The notes under the pieces: generated by a model
Databases searched by the model: none
Seen by the model: the letters and a program-made list of their open reading frames with translations, nothing else
Told to the model about the DNA's origin: nothing
NCBI GenBank assembly: GCA_023391415.1
Contig: JAEWAY010000003.1
Span: 124,001-188,000, forward strand
Direction of reading: 5' to 3'
Origin: Bacteroidota bacterium
Lineage (GTDB): Bacteria; Bacteroidota; Bacteroidia; Cytophagales; Cytophagaceae
Length of the DNA: 64,000 nt
Translations under genes and position numbers: made by a program
In this document: piece after piece, positions 1 to 8,659 of the stretch
Layout of the letters: every line of letters begins with the position of its first letter
Numbering within the stretch: the first letter of the stretch is position 1

Positions 1-2328
1 ATTGTCGCTGCCCGACAGGCTGTAAAATGGATGTTCGGGACCTACAGCCTCCAGATTGACAGTCGCTTTTCCGTCCTCTAGTTTCGCTATAAAACGTAAT
101 ACTTTGTTCTGACTTTCCGCTTTTTGAAGCCTCTCTTCAAAAACCGCGTTGTTTTTATCCAGTTGCGTAAAGAAATCCTCTACCGTTTTCGCTTTCAGGC
201 ATGGTTCAGGCAATATGTTTTCTACTTGAACATCGGAAGGCTCAAGGTTCAAACCAGCTTCGCGGGCGAGAATTAATATCTTTCGCGCTACGTCCATACC
301 ATTGAGATCATCGCGCGGATCCGGTTCGGTATAGCCTTTTTCTTTCGCTTCCTTGACAATATCGACAAACCTGGAACCTGTCTTGAAATTGTTAAATATA
401 TAGGAAAGGGTTCCGGACAGGATCCCCTCGATTTTAATGATCTTGTCGCCACTGAATTTCAAGTCCCGTAAGGTATTGATTACCGGAAGGCCAGCCCCAA
501 CGTTTGTCTCGTACAGAAACTTGACTTTATACTTCTGGCAGGCCTTTTGCAGTTTTTCATAATCCTTGTATTTGCCGGAATTGGCTAGCTTGTTGGGAGT
601 GACAATGGATATGCTGCTTTTCAATATTTCTTCATAATGGACGATCACGTCTTTGCTGGACGTATTGTCCACGAAGACGGAATTTTCCAGATTGAGCCGT
701 TTCATTTCTTGTATAAACTGCTCAATGTCCATAGACTGTCCGTCGTTGAGCAATTTGTCCTTGCAGGTTTTGAGATTGATGCCATTTTCGTCGAAGAGCA
801 TCTTTTTGCTGTTTGAGACGGCTATGACATTTATCTTCAGCGATTTTTCCTTGAGTAGGTAATCCGACGCCTTGTCAATCTGTCGAGTAAGGGTATTGCC
901 GATCAGGCCGAGGCCTACGGCGAACAAGTTCAGGGTTTTGATGTCCGACAGGAAAAACGCTTCATGCAGGGCGTTCAGGGCTTTTGACAGATCGTTTTTT
1001 GGTATTACGACGCTGATGTTTAGTTCGGAAGAACCTTGAGCGATCGCTATGACGTTTATGCCGTTTTTGCCCAGGGCGGTAAACATTCTGCCGGCGATTC
1101 CCGGGGTTTTCTTCATGTTTTCACCGATGAGCGCTACGATTGACAAATCGCTTTCCACGTGCACTTTTTCGATTTTCTTTGAAGTCATTTCCGGTTCAAA
1201 CTCCGCTTCTATAAGCAGTCGGGCCTTTGCCGCGTCTTCCGGAGCTACGGCGAAACAAATGGAATATTCTGAAGAAGCCTGGGTAATCAGTATGACATTG
1301 ACCCCTTCGCGGGCGAGCGCGCCAAATACTCTGGAGGAAACTCCGGGTACCCCTACCATGCCGCTGCCCTGAAGGTTGATCAGGGCGATGTTGCCGATGG
1401 ATGAAATCCCTTTGATCAAAAAGTCGTTGGCTTTGGTCTTTTCGCTTATGAGTGTGCCCTCAAAATCCGGATTAAAGGTGTTTTTGATCCAGATAGGTAT
1501 CTTTTTGTTAAACGCGGGTTGGAGGGTCGGAGGATAAATGACTTTCGCTCCGAAATGCGAAAGCTCCATCGCTTCCACGTATGATATGACGGGCAGCGTA
1601 AAGGTTCTTTTTACCGCTCTTGGATCGGCTGTCATGACGCCGTTTACGTCGGTCCAGATCTCTACATGCTCCGCTGACAGCGCGGCGGCGATCAGGGAAG
1701 CGGTATAGTCGGAGCCGCCGCGGCCAAGGGTGGTGGTTTCTCCTTTTTCAGTAGAAGCTATAAACCCGGTAAAGACTTGCACGTCGCGGGCCGCTTCAAA
1801 GTGTTCTTTTATATTGTTGCTGGTCAATTTCGCGTTGACGCGCGCGTTGCCGAAGTTGTTGTCGGTACGGATCAGGCTCCGGGCGTCGACATAGGTACAT
1901 TTGATACCGGATTGCCGCATATATTCGCTCATGATGTAGGCGGACATGCGCTCGCCAAAGCTTGATACAAGGTCAAGTGTGCGGGGAGAGAGTTCTTTCA
2001 GAAGGTATACTCCATGCAGAAGGTCTTCCAGTTCATTGATAAGCATGCGTATATGCGCTACCGCCTTGCTCTGAGTCTTGATATCCAGTAGTTTTTTGAT
2101 CGTATCGAAGTGCTTTTTTTCGATCTCGTTCAGAGCTTTTTGATAGGAGTCATCGCTTTCGGAAGCTTTTTTCCCCGCTTCAACCAGCAGGTTGGTTACT
2201 CCGGACATCGCTGAAAATACGACCGTGTATGTTTCCTTTTTCTTTTTGTACGACAATAATATATCAACAACTTTCGAAATGCTGTCGGCATTCCCGACAG
2301 AAGTTCCGCCAAACTTTAATACTTTCAT
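1..2328 (-). CDS. thrA: Bifunctional aspartokinase I / homoserine dehydrogenase I (3' end cut by window edge)
   Basis: Catalyses the first and third steps from aspartate to threonine, methionine and lysine in the cytoplasm. Translating the minus strand from the ATG at 2328 gives an open frame of 776 residues running off the left edge. It starts MKVLKFGGTSVGN, the aspartokinase KFGGTSV motif. The kinase domain is about 1-290, tandem ACT regulatory domains about 310-460, and the homoserine dehydrogenase part begins near 465 with a GLGLIGN nucleotide-binding loop. The substrate region with GAGLPVINTL is also present. E. coli ThrA is 820 residues, so roughly 40 C-terminal residues lie outside the window. 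No thrB or thrC is visible because the downstream side is cut. No threonine attenuator was recognised upstream. Confidence 0.95.
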   Translation of the reverse strand, partial: MKVLKFGGTSVGNADSISKVVDILLSYKKKKETYTVVFSAMSGVTNLLVEAGKKASESDDSYQKALNEIEKKHFDTIKKLLDIKTQSKAVAHIRMLINELEDLLHGVYLLKELSPRTLDLVSSFGERMSAYIMSEYMRQSGIKCTYVDARSLIRTDNNFGNARVNAKLTSNNIKEHFEAARDVQVFTGFIASTEKGETTTLGRGGSDYTASLIAAALSAEHVEIWTDVNGVMTADPRAVKRTFTLPVISYVEAMELSHFGAKVIYPPTLQPAFNKKIPIWIKNTFNPDFEGTLISEKTKANDFLIKGISSIGNIALINLQGSGMVGVPGVSSRVFGALAREGVNVILITQASSEYSICFAVAPEDAAKARLLIEAEFEPEMTSKKIEKVHVESDLSIVALIGENMKKTPGIAGRMFTALGKNGINVIAIAQGSSELNISVVIPKNDLSKALNALHEAFFLSDIKTLNLFAVGLGLIGNTLTRQIDKASDYLLKEKSLKINVIAVSNSKKMLFDENGINLKTCKDKLLNDGQSMDIEQFIQEMKRLNLENSVFVDNTSSKDVIVHYEEILKSSISIVTPNKLANSGKYKDYEKLQKACQKYKVKFLYETNVGAGLPVINTLRDLKFSGDKIIKIEGILSGTLSYIFNNFKTGSRFVDIVKEAKEKGYTEPDPRDDLNGMDVARKILILAREAGLNLEPSDVQVENILPEPCLKAKTVEDFFTQLDKNNAVFEERLQKAESQNKVLRFIAKLEDGKATVNLEAVGPEHPFYSLSGSDN

Positions 2329-2540
2329 TGCTTACTATGACTTTACAAAAAATTAGACAACCCTCTTCTCTCTCCGCCCAATTATAATATTCTGGTAAAA
2401 TTACATTTTCCGCAGGGCTTTCAATAAAAAAGTTAAGAAATTATTGTGAAAGCGGGAGGAGGACTTCGGGATACAAACATTCGCTGATTGGCGGGGGTTA
2501 CCTTTTTAGTGTAGTAGGATGAATTGAAATTTTTGTGGGT

Positions 2541-3734
2541 ATGTGGAGAAGGAGATATTTCAATTTGATTTGGGTGGCGGCGTCCTGTTTTCTTTTTCAG
2601 GCGTGTTCAGATAGTCCTGAAGATGTAGTAAGCGATTATCTGGATTATACATTTTTGGATAATAATGGGATAAAAGCGTATGAGCTATTGTCCGCGGAAG
2701 ATAGATTCTATACGGAAAGGGATGAATTCGCGCGTAATCTGAAAAGGGAGAATGTATTGAATAAAAAGATCCTGGAAAAGTACGAGACGTATTTTTCTTA
2801 TGAAATTCTGGAAACCCGCCTTGGCGAGGATACCAGTTTTGTTACGGTAATGATCAGCAAACCCAACGCGATCAATGTATTGGGAGAGCTGGTCGGCTAC
2901 GCCATGTATTCGGCGTTCGCTACCCTTCCGGAAAATCAGCAGGCGTTGGCTATAGCCCGGAAGTTTGACGCGATTATGATGAGTAAGGACCGTTTGCTGG
3001 TAACGGAAGAAAAGATCTTTAAGGTGATCCGGGAAAATGATCGATACAAGTTGTTTCTTGATCTGGGGAGGCCGCGTAAGAGGAAGTTGCTTCATCAGGA
3101 GGCTGAAAAATTAAGAAAACGGGCGAAGTCGGCGGAACAGGAGGGAAATTTTGAGGCCGCCTTAAAGATGTACGATGAATCACTGGCTTTAAAGCGTGAT
3201 CCGGTGGTTTTGGGTAGAATTGATTTTCTTCGTCGTCGGCTGGAAAATACTTTATCCCCTGGCCAGGAGAAGATTTTTGGAATGATTCGTTTTTTGCCGG
3301 TGGCGATAGAGACGAGGAAAGTCAGAATCAGGCGAAATCCACCCGGGTTGCCGGCCTATGTGGAGTATACTCCCACGGAGTATATGATCATGGTGTTTGA
3401 GGTGCGGAATATCTCCGAAGGGCAGGTCTTCGCTATCGAAGACGACAATATCTTTAAACCGAAGAGTCGCTTGATCGACAATTACGGCAATGTGACGCGG
3501 GAGCTTCGGCCGGATATATATACGGATGAAATCGAGGGGATGGAATTTCGATTGTTAAGGCCGGGAGAAACGGCGCGCTTCCAGGTGGTGTGCGAAACCC
3601 CGCTCAATCCGAAGGCGGAGAGTTATACCTGGAAAATTCAGCTTAAAACAGACAACGCGGGAACCGTGGTCGACGCTTATGTCGATTTTCGGAGAGAGCA
3701 GATCAAGGACGGTTTCAGGTTAATTAAAGCATAG
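2541..3734 (+). CDS. Lipoprotein of unknown function with TPR-like segment
   Basis: I do not recognise a family. The N-terminus is a lipoprotein signal peptide with lipobox FQAC (Cys about residue 22), so the protein is probably anchored in a membrane facing the periplasm. Residues about 180-230 look like one tetratricopeptide-type helical pair (AEQEGNFEAALKMYDESLAL). The C-terminal 130 residues look beta-rich. I use the ATG at 2541; a GTG two codons upstream at 2535 is possible. There is no clear ribosome binding site, as is common in this phylum. The 3' end overlaps the convergent phosphatase gene by 11 bases, so the two transcripts must interfere or be terminated inside each other's coding sequence. 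Confidence 0.8.
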   Translation: MWRRRYFNLIWVAASCFLFQACSDSPEDVVSDYLDYTFLDNNGIKAYELLSAEDRFYTERDEFARNLKRENVLNKKILEKYETYFSYEILETRLGEDTSFVTVMISKPNAINVLGELVGYAMYSAFATLPENQQALAIARKFDAIMMSKDRLLVTEEKIFKVIRENDRYKLFLDLGRPRKRKLLHQEAEKLRKRAKSAEQEGNFEAALKMYDESLALKRDPVVLGRIDFLRRRLENTLSPGQEKIFGMIRFLPVAIETRKVRIRRNPPGLPAYVEYTPTEYMIMVFEVRNISEGQVFAIEDDNIFKPKSRLIDNYGNVTRELRPDIYTDEIEGMEFRLLRPGETARFQVVCETPLNPKAESYTWKIQLKTDNAGTVVDAYVDFRREQIKDGFRLIKA

Positions 3735-4635
3735 AATACAGAACTCCCTCCTTGAGCGCGTAGGATGACACCCTGATGTCCCGAAGGTTCAGGCGCTTTT
3801 TTATAGAGTTGATCAGCACACAGGCAACAACGACCATATCTACCCGCATGTCGATCATTCCGGGAATATTCATCCGCGCCTCACGCGGTTTGGCTATGAT
3901 TTCTTCCGCGATTGATTGGTAATCCGGTTGAGCGAGCAGGTATTCCGTCGGGGTATTGCTATTCAAAGGCCCCCCTTTTTTTATCCAGTCAATTTCAGCG
4001 AGCGTGTCGAAGGTGCCTGATGATCCGACAAGTACTATAGGCCTATGAAGAAGGGTAGCGGTAAATAAGGGTTGAAGCTTGGTTTCAAGGTATTCATTGA
4101 GCGCGTCGACTCGCGAAGGAGGAATCGGGTCCGAGGTATGAAACAGGTCATAGAGTCTTTGCGCGCCAATTTCGAAACTCTGGCTCCAGTACATTCGCTG
4201 GTGGTCGCCCAATATAAACTCGACGCTTCCACCTCCAATGTCAATAATAAGACTGATATCCTCGCCCAGTGACAGCGCGGCCCTAACGCCTTTGTATATG
4301 AGCTCGGCTTCTTCCAATCCCGAAATTACTTTTACCCGCACGCCCGTTTTTTGGAAGATTTCGTACATAAGCTTTTGTCCATTGCTCGCGTTCCTGACGG
4401 CGCTGGTGGCTATAGCTACAATTTGTCCCGCGTCTTCCCGGGTAGCTTTTTCTTTGAAATACATCATGGCCTGGATCGCCCGTTCAAACGCCTCATCAGT
4501 AATAATGCCTTTATTTATGCCGTCTTTCCCTAGCTTGACGGCGATCTTTTCGCTGTAAACGCGTTGACCTGCCGGATCGGCGATAAGCATATTGAATGTA
4601 TTGGTGCCCAGATCTATGATACAAAAGTTTTTCAT
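3724..4635 (-). CDS. Ppx/GppA family phosphatase
   Basis: A sugar-kinase/Hsp70/actin-fold phosphatase expected to hydrolyse polyphosphate or the 5' phosphate of pppGpp. The N-terminal phosphate loop IDLGTNTFN and the internal IDIGGGSVEF loop, typical of exopolyphosphatases, are both present, as is the GSSGTFDTL segment. At about 303 residues it is the short two-domain form, without the C-terminal HD domain of E. coli Ppx and GppA. I choose the ATG at 4635; a TTG three codons upstream also gives an open frame. Whether the substrate is polyphosphate or pppGpp cannot be read from the sequence. A bidirectional terminator separates the gene from the peroxiredoxin gene. Confidence 0.9.
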   Translation of the reverse strand: MKNFCIIDLGTNTFNMLIADPAGQRVYSEKIAVKLGKDGINKGIITDEAFERAIQAMMYFKEKATREDAGQIVAIATSAVRNASNGQKLMYEIFQKTGVRVKVISGLEEAELIYKGVRAALSLGEDISLIIDIGGGSVEFILGDHQRMYWSQSFEIGAQRLYDLFHTSDPIPPSRVDALNEYLETKLQPLFTATLLHRPIVLVGSSGTFDTLAEIDWIKKGGPLNSNTPTEYLLAQPDYQSIAEEIIAKPREARMNIPGMIDMRVDMVVVACVLINSIKKRLNLRDIRVSSYALKEGVLYSML

Positions 4636-4683
4636 TGGAGCCAATATACTAATTAGGTGGCCAATAGAAAGAAGGAATCAGAT

Positions 4684-4719
4684 AAAAAAAAGAGCCGATT
4701 TTCGTGATCGGCTCTTTTT
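4684..4719. terminator. Bidirectional rho-independent terminator
   Basis: A 9-bp stem AGAGCCGAT / ATCGGCTCT (4691-4699 with 4707-4715) closes a 7-base loop. It is flanked by an A run on the left and a T run on the right. It sits just downstream of the minus-strand peroxiredoxin gene and upstream of the minus-strand phosphatase, so it most likely ends the perR-peroxiredoxin transcript. Confidence 0.85.
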
Positions 4720-4739
4720 GTATTATTGAAGTAAAAAGA

Positions 4740-5369
4740 TTATTTGGAAGACAGATACTCTTTGACACCGTCCCGCGTCGCCTTCATAGCGACTTCGCCC
4801 TCTGACCAGTTCGCGGGACAAACTTCTCCAAATTTTTCATGATGCTGAAGCGCGTCGACCATACGGATCGCTTCATCGATACTTCTTCCAAGAGGGAGAT
4901 CATTTACCACCTGATGTCTTACGATACCATTTTTATCAATAAGGAACGTGGCGCGGTACGCGATAGGAAGACCAACGCATTCCATCATGCCGTTTTCATT
5001 GTATTCGTATTCGCCGGCCAATACACCATAGTTGATAGAGATTGTTTTGGCTACGTCGGCTACGACCGGATAGGTAACGCCTTGTATGCCTCCTTGATTT
5101 TTGGGGGTGTTTAACCAGGCGAGATGGGAGTTTTCCGTATCCGTCGAACATCCTACTACCGCTACGTTTCTCTTTTCAAACTCAGCTAGTTTTTCCTGAA
5201 ACGCGAGGATTTCCGTTGGGCACACGAACGTAAAGTCTTTTGGATAAAAGAAAAAGATGACATCTTTTTGTCCTATATATTGTTCCAGAGAAAAATTTTC
5301 AACGATTTCGTCACCGTTGATAACCGCGGGAGCGACAAATTTTGGAGCTGTTTTTCCTACTAATGACAT
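4740..5369 (-). CDS. Typical 2-Cys peroxiredoxin (AhpC/Prx1 family)
   Basis: Reduces hydrogen peroxide and organic peroxides in the cytoplasm. The 209-residue length fits the family. The peroxidatic cysteine is C50 in FTFVCPTE, and the resolving cysteine lies in EVCPANW near residue 184, so the protein should work as a disulfide-linked dimer. No ahpF flavoprotein gene is adjacent, so the reductant (thioredoxin or a distant AhpF) is not known from this window. The gene lies 31 bases downstream of perR on the same strand and is followed by a terminator, so the two probably form an operon controlled by the PerR box upstream of perR. Confidence 0.95.
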   Translation of the reverse strand: MSLVGKTAPKFVAPAVINGDEIVENFSLEQYIGQKDVIFFFYPKDFTFVCPTEILAFQEKLAEFEKRNVAVVGCSTDTENSHLAWLNTPKNQGGIQGVTYPVVADVAKTISINYGVLAGEYEYNENGMMECVGLPIAYRATFLIDKNGIVRHQVVNDLPLGRSIDEAIRMVDALQHHEKFGEVCPANWSEGEVAMKATRDGVKEYLSSK

Positions 5370-5400
5370 AATTATATGGTTTTTAAAAGTTTAAAAATTG

Positions 5401-5850
5401 TTAAATAATTTGAACTTCCAGTTTAGGATCGATTTTTTCCGCGTTAATCTGAAGTCGTATATCCGTAATCCGAAGATTTTGTTTGGTTTTACGTCGGAAA
5501 TAGTCTGTCAAAAGCTCTTTTAGCTCAAGGTCTTCATAATCGACAATTTCTTCAGTATTGATACAGTATATATGATTATGGGACGCGGTATTGCAATCAT
5601 AACGAAAATTGCCGGAGTCGGAAAGCACCTTCGAGGCGAGGTTATTTTGAACCAGGGTGTCCAGTGTTTTGTATACCGTGCCTAATGAAAGACCGGGTAG
5701 ACGGACGGTGACATAGTCGAAGATCTTTTCGGCGGATGGATGATTCAGGGTATGCAGGGCCTCGAGTATTATCAAACGCTGAGAGGTGGACTTTAGCCCC
5801 GCGTCTTTTAGCATTTCCTGCAATTGGCCGTATGATATCCGTGATTTCAA
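5401..5850 (-). CDS. perR: Fur-family peroxide regulator (PerR-like)
   Basis: A winged-helix metal-sensing repressor of 149 residues. The DNA-binding part contains LKSTSQRLIILEAL and the dimerisation part contains HNHIYC. Context supports PerR rather than Fur: it precedes a peroxiredoxin gene, and a 13/15 match to the Bacillus PerR box lies just upstream. The CxxC pairs that hold the structural zinc in classical Fur/PerR proteins are missing: HNHIYC is followed by INTE rather than a second cysteine, and the C-terminus has none. The frame opens with TTG at 5850; the first ATG is at 5814 and would remove the N-terminal helix usually present, so the TTG is preferred with moderate confidence. Confidence 0.85.
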   Translation of the reverse strand: MKSRISYGQLQEMLKDAGLKSTSQRLIILEALHTLNHPSAEKIFDYVTVRLPGLSLGTVYKTLDTLVQNNLASKVLSDSGNFRYDCNTASHNHIYCINTEEIVDYEDLELKELLTDYFRRKTKQNLRITDIRLQINAEKIDPKLEVQII

Positions 5851-5861
5851 GAATTCCTAAG

Positions 5862-5876
5862 TAAGAATTATTCTCA
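5862..5876. promoter_or_regulatory. Candidate PerR box
   Basis: The 15-base site taagaattattctca matches the Bacillus PerR consensus ttagaattattctaa at 13 of 15 positions and is nearly palindromic. It lies 12 bases upstream of the TTG start of perR, where a bound repressor would block transcription of perR and the peroxiredoxin gene. This predicts negative autoregulation relieved by peroxide. Binding is inferred from the sequence match and position only. Confidence 0.7.
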
Positions 5877-5950
5877 GTTGAAAACTCTTGTAAAGTTAAG
5901 GATGAATATTAAGGTTGAGAAGCGCCCGCGTGGAAAGTTATCAACAAAAA

Positions 5951-5981
5951 AAGAGCCCCAGGTGAAGGAGGCTCTTTTAAA
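5951..5981. terminator. Rho-independent terminator-like hairpin
   Basis: A 7-bp stem AAGAGCC / GGCTCTT (5951-5957 with 5970-5976) lies in the gap upstream of perR. An A run lies to its left and a shorter T run to its right. On the minus strand it would end transcription coming from 6162-6401, insulating perR. It is the only structure I see in 5877-6161. Confidence 0.55.
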
Positions 5982-6161
5982 TTAACAGGTATCGGTTATG
6001 AATTGTAATGTGTTATTGCTCATATATACATCCGAATGGATAAAGGTAACCGGCGGAATAAAAAAAACTTCTTTAAAAATATAAGAAACTGGTTGTGTTT
6101 ATTTTGAGTGCTTGATATAGGAGCCTTTTCTTCTTGTGGAAGAAAGAAAAGCGGCCGGGAG

Positions 6162-6401
6162 CTACTTTAGTATGATTTTTTTAAAAATAAAAGGATAATT
6201 GGTATGCTTGTCAAAAAGACTTTCTAATTTGAAAGACGATTTGTAGGCAAGTTGACCTTTTATCGGCCGCTTATCCGGGTCAATAAGCCCGAGCAGCATA
6301 ATCCCGAAAAGAATCAGGATTTTTAAGGTGAATATGAGGTTGGAGTCAGAATGTGCCATAGTCGATAAGGATAAATAGGCAGCCTTCAATTTTTTCTTCA
6401 A
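6162..6401 (-). CDS. Doubtful small membrane protein ORF
   Basis: A 79-codon open frame with one hydrophobic stretch (ILILFGIMLLGLI, about residues 28-40) and a basic C-terminus. I recognise no family. In favour of it being real: it fills an otherwise empty 650-base region, and a terminator-like hairpin lies downstream on the same strand. Against it: no ribosome binding site, and AT-rich composition without the Ala-GCG preference of neighbouring genes. A second possible start is M15. Confidence 0.3.
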   Translation of the reverse strand: MKKKLKAAYLSLSTMAHSDSNLIFTLKILILFGIMLLGLIDPDKRPIKGQLAYKSSFKLESLFDKHTNYPFIFKKIILK

Positions 6402-6508
6402 ATATTATAATAATATTTCTTATTTATACTTTGAATAAGGGGAGAGGGTTAGAATCTTCGATTATTTTTCTAAAATTTGCTTTATACTATAACCTGAACT
6501 GGATAAAA

Positions 6509-6982
6509 ATGATCAAAGTGTTGTTTGTCTGCCTTGGGAATATATGCAGGTCGCCCATGGCCGAAGGGCTATTAAAAGAGCATGTGGAAAAAAAAGGACT
6601 ATCTTCAAAGTTTTATATAGACTCCGCGGGAACGTCCAATTATCATATCGGCAAGCAGCCGGACAACCGGATGTGCCGGACCGCTCTTGAAAAGGGGATC
6701 AGGCTGGACCATAAAGGGCGACAGCTTACCGCTCGGGATTTGGATGAATTCGATTATGTACTGGCGATGGATCAGTATAATATGAATGATATTTTATCCC
6801 TGAGGGATAACGAGAAGAAGGCGACCATCAGTATGGCGCGCGACTATGATCCCGATAAGGACACTATTGACGTGCCGGATCCTTACTATGGAGATGACGA
6901 TGGCTTTGTGGAAGTCTTTAATATTCTGGATAGGACTACGCGAAACTTTCTGGATTTTGTATGTGAGAAACATGGTCTCTGA
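6509..6982 (+). CDS. Low-molecular-weight protein-tyrosine phosphatase
   Basis: A 157-residue cytoplasmic phosphatase. The signature loop VCLGNICRSPMAEG is at residues 7-20, with nucleophile C8 and phosphate-binding arginine R14. The general acid lies in the DPYYG motif of DVPDPYYGDD near residue 125. I chose the ATG at 6509 because it puts the catalytic loop at the usual N-terminal position; the longer frame from 6431 adds a segment unlike the family. Such enzymes often act on tyrosine kinases of polysaccharide export such as Wzc, but this gene lies 30 kb from wzc, so that link is only a possibility. Confidence 0.95.
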   Translation: MIKVLFVCLGNICRSPMAEGLLKEHVEKKGLSSKFYIDSAGTSNYHIGKQPDNRMCRTALEKGIRLDHKGRQLTARDLDEFDYVLAMDQYNMNDILSLRDNEKKATISMARDYDPDKDTIDVPDPYYGDDDGFVEVFNILDRTTRNFLDFVCEKHGL

Positions 6983-7141
6983 TAAACCACCAGGGTGGAG
7001 ATAAGCCTATCAGTGAACTCTGGTCGCTTGTCTTCCACTCGGGAGGATTGTTTGGCGCTATCAACTCACGTCATTGGACCTTCCAATTTATCCGGCGCTC
7101 CCTTATAGGGCGGTATCTATCCTGAACAGGTTTGGATAATC

Positions 7142-7459
7142 TTACTGATCGCTGGAATATTTTCTCCGGATCTCTACTTTTTGCATTTGCCTTTCGATAA
7201 TCAGTGTCGCGATATGTTCCGCTATTTCTTCTTCTGAAAGACATTTGAACGCGTTTTTTACCTTTTGCTCCGCCACGTCGATCCGGTAAAGAATCCGCAG
7301 AAGTTCGCCAATATTGTTTTTAAGCAGTTCCGTTACTTTGTCCGTGAGTATGCTTTTTAGCTTCTGATAGTCCATGTTTTCATCCCGATAGTCGTCATCA
7401 TTAAACAGGTCTTTGCGGATAAGGCTGGAAGTTTCCTTCAGAAGTTCTAACTTTGACAT
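7142..7459 (-). CDS. Small helical protein of unknown function
   Basis: A 105-residue, probably all-helical cytoplasmic protein, rich in charged residues, with the segment LLRILYRIDVAEQKVKNAF followed by IATLIIERQMQKVEIRRKY. I recall similar short helical proteins annotated as hypothetical in other Bacteroidota, but I cannot name a family. It starts from an ATG only 23 bases from the divergent beta-barrel gene, so the two must share a very short promoter region. Codon use is like the flanking genes, which supports a real gene. Confidence 0.75.
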   Translation of the reverse strand: MSKLELLKETSSLIRKDLFNDDDYRDENMDYQKLKSILTDKVTELLKNNIGELLRILYRIDVAEQKVKNAFKCLSEEEIAEHIATLIIERQMQKVEIRRKYSSDQ

Positions 7460-7482
7460 AGTATCTTAAATATATTGACGAA

Positions 7483-8049
7483 ATGAATTGTTTTTTATCT
7501 GGCCTGATTATTCTTTTGCTATTTCCGCGAGTCGCCAACGCGCAGTCTTTTGAGGCTGAGGTTTCCGCGGGACTTACAGCAAGTCAGGTATCCGGAGATA
7601 ATCTCGCGGGATACAATAAAGCGGGATTTCTTGGAGGCGCGGGTGTTGGATTTCCTCTTGGAGAACGATGGGCGCTTAAAACAGAGGTGTTTTTTGTGCA
7701 AAAAGGAAGTCGGTCAATGGAAAAAGATTCCTTTTTCTTCAAGTGGAGCATCGCGTATCTTGAAATTCCGGTATTGTTATCGTTTCGTTTTAATGAACGT
7801 TTTTTTATGGATGGAGGCTTGGCCGCGGATCTTTTGATTTCTTCGAGAACTGACAACGGGGCGGGATGGCGAAAGACGAATGAGGGAATGTACGCGATGA
7901 ATCCCGTTTCGGTACTTGGATTGGGATACAAATTATCGGATAATCTCGCTTTTAAGGTTCGTCATTCATATTCGCTGACGCGAACCAATTTATATCAGAA
8001 TCATTTTAACAACACAATAGCGGTATACCTGTCACTAATGCTCAAATGA
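7483..8049 (+). CDS. Outer membrane beta-barrel protein (PorT / OMP_b-brl type)
   Basis: The 188-residue protein begins with a signal peptide (hydrophobic core LSGLIILLLFP, cleavage after ANA). It continues as alternating hydrophobic and polar beta strands, for example FLGGAGVGFPLGERWALKTEVFFVQKGSR, ending in a hydrophobic strand with AVYLSLMLK. This fits the small 8-strand outer-membrane barrels annotated as PorT or outer membrane protein beta-barrel domain in Bacteroidota. Whether it takes part in type IX secretion, as PorT itself does, cannot be decided here. The gene converges on the DUF5606 gene, with 43 bases between. Confidence 0.85.
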   Translation: MNCFLSGLIILLLFPRVANAQSFEAEVSAGLTASQVSGDNLAGYNKAGFLGGAGVGFPLGERWALKTEVFFVQKGSRSMEKDSFFFKWSIAYLEIPVLLSFRFNERFFMDGGLAADLLISSRTDNGAGWRKTNEGMYAMNPVSVLGLGYKLSDNLAFKVRHSYSLTRTNLYQNHFNNTIAVYLSLMLK

Positions 8050-8092
8050 TCATGGGCTTTGATGATAGGTATACGCTATCGCGCGGACTTGT

Positions 8093-8650
8093 TTATTTGC
8101 TGGTGGATTTCCTGGAAGTCGTTTTTTTGTCTTCCGATAGAGCGGCCTCTTCGACCTTCTTTTTTACCGCTTTCTTTTTGGGTTCGGCTCGGGTGACGGG
8201 AGTTTCTTCCGCTTTTTCCGTAGTTTCCGCGACTGCCTCAACATCTCCTGATTTTTTTTGAAGTACTTCCGGAGCAAACTTTATCAGTATTGTATACCAG
8301 GAAATCAGTTTTTTTATATCTGAAGGATATACTTTCGCCTGGTCATAATCCGGTATGAACTTGCTAAGGAACTCGTACAGATCCCTGTTGCCGGTTTTAC
8401 TCGTTACAGGAAGCGTATCGCCATATTCCTCGTATAACTTGTCCAGCAAATCTTCGAGAGGATAGGAACCCTCTTTGGATGTTGTATAGATTGAAATCTC
8501 TTTTAGTAGAGATACCCGCTGACTGGCTCCAGCGATGAATTTTGATCTGGTTTCATCAATTGCCTCAAGAATAACACCTGTACGGGTTGGTTTTAAAACC
8601 TTGTAAAGACCTCCTTTTCCACTAATAGAGGCAATGTCTTTTAATTCCAT
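8093..8650 (-). CDS. DUF5606 domain protein with Lys/Ala/Glu-rich tail
   Basis: The N-terminal 130 residues (ELKDIASISGKGGLYKVLKPTRTG and onward) match the DUF5606 family, a Bacteroidota protein of unknown function. The last 50 residues are low-complexity and rich in Lys, Ala, Glu, Thr and Ser, likely disordered and variable. There is no signal peptide, so it is probably cytoplasmic. It lies on the same strand as the TonB-like gene and engB upstream and may share their transcript. Confidence 0.85.
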   Translation of the reverse strand: MELKDIASISGKGGLYKVLKPTRTGVILEAIDETRSKFIAGASQRVSLLKEISIYTTSKEGSYPLEDLLDKLYEEYGDTLPVTSKTGNRDLYEFLSKFIPDYDQAKVYPSDIKKLISWYTILIKFAPEVLQKKSGDVEAVAETTEKAEETPVTRAEPKKKAVKKKVEEAALSEDKKTTSRKSTSK

Positions 8651-8659
8651 ATATGCGAT

